Assembly: GCA_020056025.1 (NCBI GenBank)
Contig: JAGVIO010000030.1
Span: forward strand, 1 to 6,294
Source: an archaeon
Lineage (GTDB): Archaea > Nanobdellota > Nanobdellia > Woesearchaeales > WJKL01
Length of the DNA: 6,294 bases
Direction of reading: 5' to 3'
Part shown: one piece after another, positions 4,033 through 6,294 of the stretch
Layout of the letters: each line of letters starts with the position of its first letter
How positions within the stretch are numbered: the first letter of the stretch is position 1
The notes under the pieces: model-generated
Told to the model about the DNA's origin: nothing
What the model saw: the letters and a program-made list of their open reading frames with translations, nothing else
The model's database searches: none
Position numbers and translations under genes: made by a program

Positions 4033-5175
4033 TCACTCTTTCTCAAACACAGCAAATGTCTCTTCTATCTCCTTTATTGTCCTGTCCCATGAATAGGTAT
4101 GGACAATTGTCTTCCTGGCATTATTACCAAGCATTCTTCTATTAACAGGCTTCAAAAGCAATTGTTCAATATTCCTTTTAAGAACATAATTGTTCCTTTC
4201 AGGAAAAAACAATCCATTATATCCATTCTTGACATACTCCTTGATATAGCCAACGCGAGTAGTAACAACAGGCAACCCGCAAGCCATTGCTTCCATTGTA
4301 GATAAAGAGGTTGTTTCAGTAAGAGACGGCAAGACAAAGATATCCATTGCCTGATAATAAGGAATCACATTATTCACAGAGCCAGTAACCCGAACACCTG
4401 GTTTGGATTTGAAAAACTCAACCAATTCCTTTACACCGTCTCCTACAAGCAAAAGCATCAAGTCATTATGCTCTTTCTGCAAAGAAGCAAATGCCCTGTA
4501 CAGTGTCTTCAGATCCTTTTCCCTGCCAATCCTTCCGCAATAGCCGATTATTATATTCTCAGGGTCAAGGCCTGCTTCTCTTTTTGCCTGTGTCTTGTCA
4601 ACAGGAGGAGCAAACATATTGATATTTACTCCAAGATGTATCACTTTTTTCAGTGTATTTATCTTATTCAGGCTGAAAAGCCTGCCTATTTCATGCGCAG
4701 GAACCATCAACAGATCGCATTTGTTATAGAAATGCCTGGCATAAAGCTTTGTAACAAAGCAGACAACTGACTTGAAGCGCTTGACTGCATTTGAAGCAAG
4801 CTCCCATTCAACTGAATGTATATAGGCAATGACTCTTTTGCCAAGCTTTCTTGCATAATGGATAGCAGGAACACCAATCGGCCCGATTGTCTGCACCCAG
4901 ACAATGTCTGCTTTTGCAACCTCTTCCTTAATCTGTTTAAAACCGGGCTTTGAGAAATTTATATCTCCAAAAGCAAAACCCAAAAGCGGAAATCTTATGA
5001 CTTTTGCAGGCAGCTCTTTTGCAATGCCTTTGAAATCAGGAGCCAATACAGTTATGTCATATTTCTTTGCAAGCCTTGGAATCACTTCTACCAAAAACCT
5101 TGTCACACCATCCCATCTTGGGACAAATGAATCTGTTGCAATCAATAATCTCTTCTTAGGCAATTCTTCATTCAT
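4033..5175 (-). CDS. GT4-family glycosyltransferase (GT-B fold)
   Basis: 380 residues, the usual length for the family. N-terminal acceptor domain begins RLLIATDSFVPRWDGVTRFL (9-28), with G23 in the glycine loop. The C-terminal sugar-nucleotide domain has GYCGRIGREKDL (211-222), LLVGDG (242-247), and the retaining-GT signature E-x7-E at E287/E295 within PSLTETTSLSTMEAMACGLPVV. No membrane segment; probably cytosolic or bound to the membrane face. It overlaps the upstream de-N-acetylase by 4 bases (ATGA) and so shares its message. Such pairs make GlcNAc-type conjugates that are then deacetylated, as in phosphatidylinositol-GlcNAc, mycothiol (MshA/MshB) and bacillithiol (BshA/BshB) synthesis. 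Which acceptor is used here (lipid, glycan or thiol precursor) cannot be read from the sequence. Confidence 0.9.
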   Translation of the reverse strand: MNEELPKKRLLIATDSFVPRWDGVTRFLVEVIPRLAKKYDITVLAPDFKGIAKELPAKVIRFPLLGFAFGDINFSKPGFKQIKEEVAKADIVWVQTIGPIGVPAIHYARKLGKRVIAYIHSVEWELASNAVKRFKSVVCFVTKLYARHFYNKCDLLMVPAHEIGRLFSLNKINTLKKVIHLGVNINMFAPPVDKTQAKREAGLDPENIIIGYCGRIGREKDLKTLYRAFASLQKEHNDLMLLLVGDGVKELVEFFKSKPGVRVTGSVNNVIPYYQAMDIFVLPSLTETTSLSTMEAMACGLPVVTTRVGYIKEYVKNGYNGLFFPERNNYVLKRNIEQLLLKPVNRRMLGNNARKTIVHTYSWDRTIKEIEETFAVFEKE

Positions 5176-5825
5176 CTTACTTTTACAAACCTCTCTGCAA
5201 ACAATTTATGGATATGCATGCCGTGGATAAATGCCTTTGCATAAACACCCCACAGCAGTGTGAAAAAAGCAAATTTCTGGCTTTTGAATTTTTCAAGAGC
5301 CTTTACCTTGAGATGAAGAGTCTTGCTCACATCCTCATAAAGCTTTGGAAGGTTCCTTTTTGTTATTGTAAAAGGATTCCAGACATCAAAGACATACACT
5401 TCAACATTATAATGCAGCCTGTCAATCGCATCTACAACAACTTTGTAAGTGCTCCTGTGGTCAGGGTGAGGGTCATCAGGGGAATGAGTGAATATCTTGT
5501 CTGGCTTTTTCTGCTCGATTATCTTCACAATCAGCTCCTGTATGCCTTTTGAATAAGCCTCTTCTGCAAACTTGCCTTCCTTAAGGCCGAAGAAAACAAC
5601 TCCTTTTCCGCCGATGAACCTGTCTGCTGCTTTTGCCTCATTCACCCTCACTTTCACAGCCTCTTCTGGCTTGAAAAGAGGGATTCCTGATTCGCCGTAA
5701 GAAAAGACATAGGTGTAGATATCATCGCCTTTCTGCGCATACTTGATTATTGTGGCTCCTGGGCCAAATATCTGGTCATCTGAATGCGCGCAAAAGACCA
5801 AAATTGTCTGCTTTTTCTGCTCCAT
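5172..5825 (-). CDS. PIG-L/LmbE-family de-N-acetylase
   Basis: 217 residues. The zinc-site motif AHSDDQ (13-18) replaces the usual AHPDDE, and THSPDDPHPDHRST (113-126) supplies the second motif. By analogy with MshB, H14, D17 and H123 bind zinc and D16 is the catalytic base; all four are present, so it should be active despite Pro15 to Ser and Glu18 to Gln. SYGESG at 42-47 is also family-like. The enzyme removes an acetyl group from N-acetylglucosamine conjugates. It is first in a two-gene operon with the glycosyltransferase. A TATA-like box centred 27 bases before ATG 5825 indicates a leaderless message and sets the start. Confidence 0.9.
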   Translation of the reverse strand: MEQKKQTILVFCAHSDDQIFGPGATIIKYAQKGDDIYTYVFSYGESGIPLFKPEEAVKVRVNEAKAADRFIGGKGVVFFGLKEGKFAEEAYSKGIQELIVKIIEQKKPDKIFTHSPDDPHPDHRSTYKVVVDAIDRLHYNVEVYVFDVWNPFTITKRNLPKLYEDVSKTLHLKVKALEKFKSQKFAFFTLLWGVYAKAFIHGMHIHKLFAERFVKVR

Positions 5826-5847
5826 ACCACAACTGATGAATAAATGG

Positions 5848-5856
5848 TATTTAAAA
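5848..5856 (-). promoter_or_regulatory. TATA-like promoter of the de-N-acetylase/glycosyltransferase operon
   Basis: The minus strand has AAAGG then TTTTAAATA, with the box centred 27 bases before ATG 5825. No Shine-Dalgarno lies between them, so the transcript is probably leaderless. Confidence 0.6.
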
Positions 5857-5883
5857 CCTTTGGTTGAAAAGAGATGTTGCCAG

Positions 5884-5902
5884 GCAGTTAATCTGCCAGC
5901 AA
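5884..5902 (-). terminator. Weak stem-loop over the stop codon of the 82-residue gene
   Basis: GGCAG-ATTAA-CTGCC on the minus strand gives a 5-bp stem whose loop holds the TAA stop, with a short pyrimidine run (TCTCTTTTC) about 9 bases later. It is a weaker version of the stem-loop at 853-887. It could end this transcript before the de-N-acetylase promoter. Confidence 0.3.
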
Positions 5903-6136
5903 GTCAGAAAGCTCTGGAAATATCTCTTTTTCCTTGCCTTTGGCAGGCAACATTTTATCAGTTTCAAGCTTTTCCTTAATGCTATTTAATCTTCCGAAAA
6001 CCTTATCAAGTTGCTCGCTTGGAACTGTGTATTTTCTGTACATCCAGGCTGGAAAAGCACATGGGTCAGGACAGCTAGAAGCAGTAAAAACACCCCAGCC
6101 AGAATACGGAATCCATAAAAGATACAAATCACCCAT
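5888..6136 (-). CDS. Hypothetical 82-residue protein with a CPDPC motif
   Basis: ATG at 6136, TAA at 5888. The N-terminal third is hydrophobic and aromatic (GDLYLLWIPYSGWGVF), followed by Cys22 and Cys26 in SCPDPCAFPAWMYRKY; the rest is charged and probably helical (about 40-82). The two Cys and the Pro/Trp-rich surroundings suggest a metal site, a disulfide or a thiol-active turn. There is no clear transmembrane helix or signal peptide. A TTATAAATT-type box centred about 25 bases before the ATG supports it as a real leaderless gene. It has its own promoter and is not in an operon with the de-N-acetylase, whose promoter lies downstream. Family not recognised. Confidence 0.65.
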   Translation of the reverse strand: MGDLYLLWIPYSGWGVFTASSCPDPCAFPAWMYRKYTVPSEQLDKVFGRLNSIKEKLETDKMLPAKGKEKEIFPELSDLLAD

Positions 6137-6155
6137 ATTCTAGAAAATTTTTCTT

Positions 6156-6165
6156 AATTTATAAT
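6156..6165 (-). promoter_or_regulatory. TATA box of the 82-residue gene
   Basis: The minus strand has ATTATAAATT centred about 25 bases before ATG 6136, with no Shine-Dalgarno between. The spacing repeats that of the other leaderless promoters in the window. Confidence 0.55.
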
Positions 6166-6244
6166 TTTATCGATAATGGCAAAATTCAGAAAAAAAGCAG
6201 ACAAGCAGCAATGCCCAATCCAGATGTCCTCTCAAACAAAAATC

Positions 6245-6251
6245 TTAAATA
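6245..6251 (+). promoter_or_regulatory. TATA-like box for the edge gene
   Basis: TTAAATA centred 27 bases before the plus-strand ATG at 6275, matching the spacing of the other leaderless promoters here. A second AT-rich run (ACTATATATC, 6257-6266) is too close to the ATG to serve as the box. Confidence 0.5.
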
Positions 6252-6274
6252 GTAATACTATATATCTAAAGCAT

Positions 6275-6294
6275 ATGAAAAAGAAGGTCAGTAA
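6275..6294 (+). CDS. Start of a divergent gene cut by the window edge
   Basis: ATG followed by a basic start (MKKKVS) and open to the end. Only six full codons are visible, so no function can be given. It is supported mainly by a TATA-like box at leaderless spacing. The same frame is open back to an ATG at 6176 (MAKFRKKADKQQCPIQ...), which would put the promoter inside the gene; I judge the 6275 start more likely but cannot exclude the longer form. Confidence 0.45.

Noticed and set aside
5208..5552. Plus-strand ORF of 114 residues
   Set aside because: It is antisense to the de-N-acetylase, which has full catalytic motifs. No promoter or ribosome site.
5934..6143. Plus-strand ORF of 69 residues
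   Set aside because: It is antisense to the 82-residue gene, which has the better composition and a promoter at the expected spacing.
1..6294. CRISPR array, insertion sequence or transposase, integrase
   Set aside because: No regularly spaced repeats, no terminal inverted repeats with a transposase, and no tyrosine or serine recombinase motif were seen.

Overview
The window looks like a low-GC archaeal chromosome, most likely from a small-genome lineage of the DPANN type (for example Woesearchaeota/Pacearchaeota). This is inference. It rests on BRE/TATA boxes placed 24-27 bases before start codons (leaderless transcripts), GGTGA/GAGG Shine-Dalgarno sites, compact genes, and families common in such genomes: PIN/ribbon-helix-helix pairs, a YdjM-type membrane protein, an FCP1-like phosphatase and a GT4 glycosyltransferase. 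Nearly all genes are on the minus strand. No rRNA, tRNA, CRISPR array, transposase or integrase was seen.

Left part (1 to about 1560): a minus-strand operon that looks viral or proviral. It is read in this order: a 90-residue two-helix membrane protein; its 119-residue paralog, which has an extra four-cysteine loop; a stem-loop with a T-rich tract that ends on the second gene's stop codon; a 29-residue ORF; and a protein of at least 247 residues that leaves the window. That last protein has a basic N-terminus, an EF-hand-like loop, a Pro/Ala/Lys linker and a Gln-rich helical part. The two paralogs resemble in layout the VP1/VP3 capsid proteins of spindle-shaped archaeal viruses. This is the best candidate for an undescribed system here.

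Junction (about 1560 to 1852): a plus-strand frame is open from 1562 without a good start codon. It could be the 3' remnant of a host gene cut by the element, or a small gene with a TTG or GTG start.

Middle (1823 to 3162): a HAD/FCP1-like phosphatase and a YdjM-family membrane protein, each with its own leaderless promoter. Between them lie about 250 bases holding small hairpins and a frame-shifted, Gln/Lys-rich coding remnant on the plus strand.

Toxin-antitoxin module (3253 to 3940): a ribbon-helix-helix antitoxin and a PIN ribonuclease toxin, 2 bases apart, behind a TATA box, a palindromic operator candidate and a perfect GGAGGT site.

Right part (4033 to 6294): a PIG-L/LmbE-type de-N-acetylase and a GT4 glycosyltransferase overlapping by 4 bases, probably co-transcribed for glycoconjugate or thiol-sugar synthesis; an unrecognised 82-residue protein with a CPDPC motif; and the first codons of a divergent plus-strand gene at the edge.
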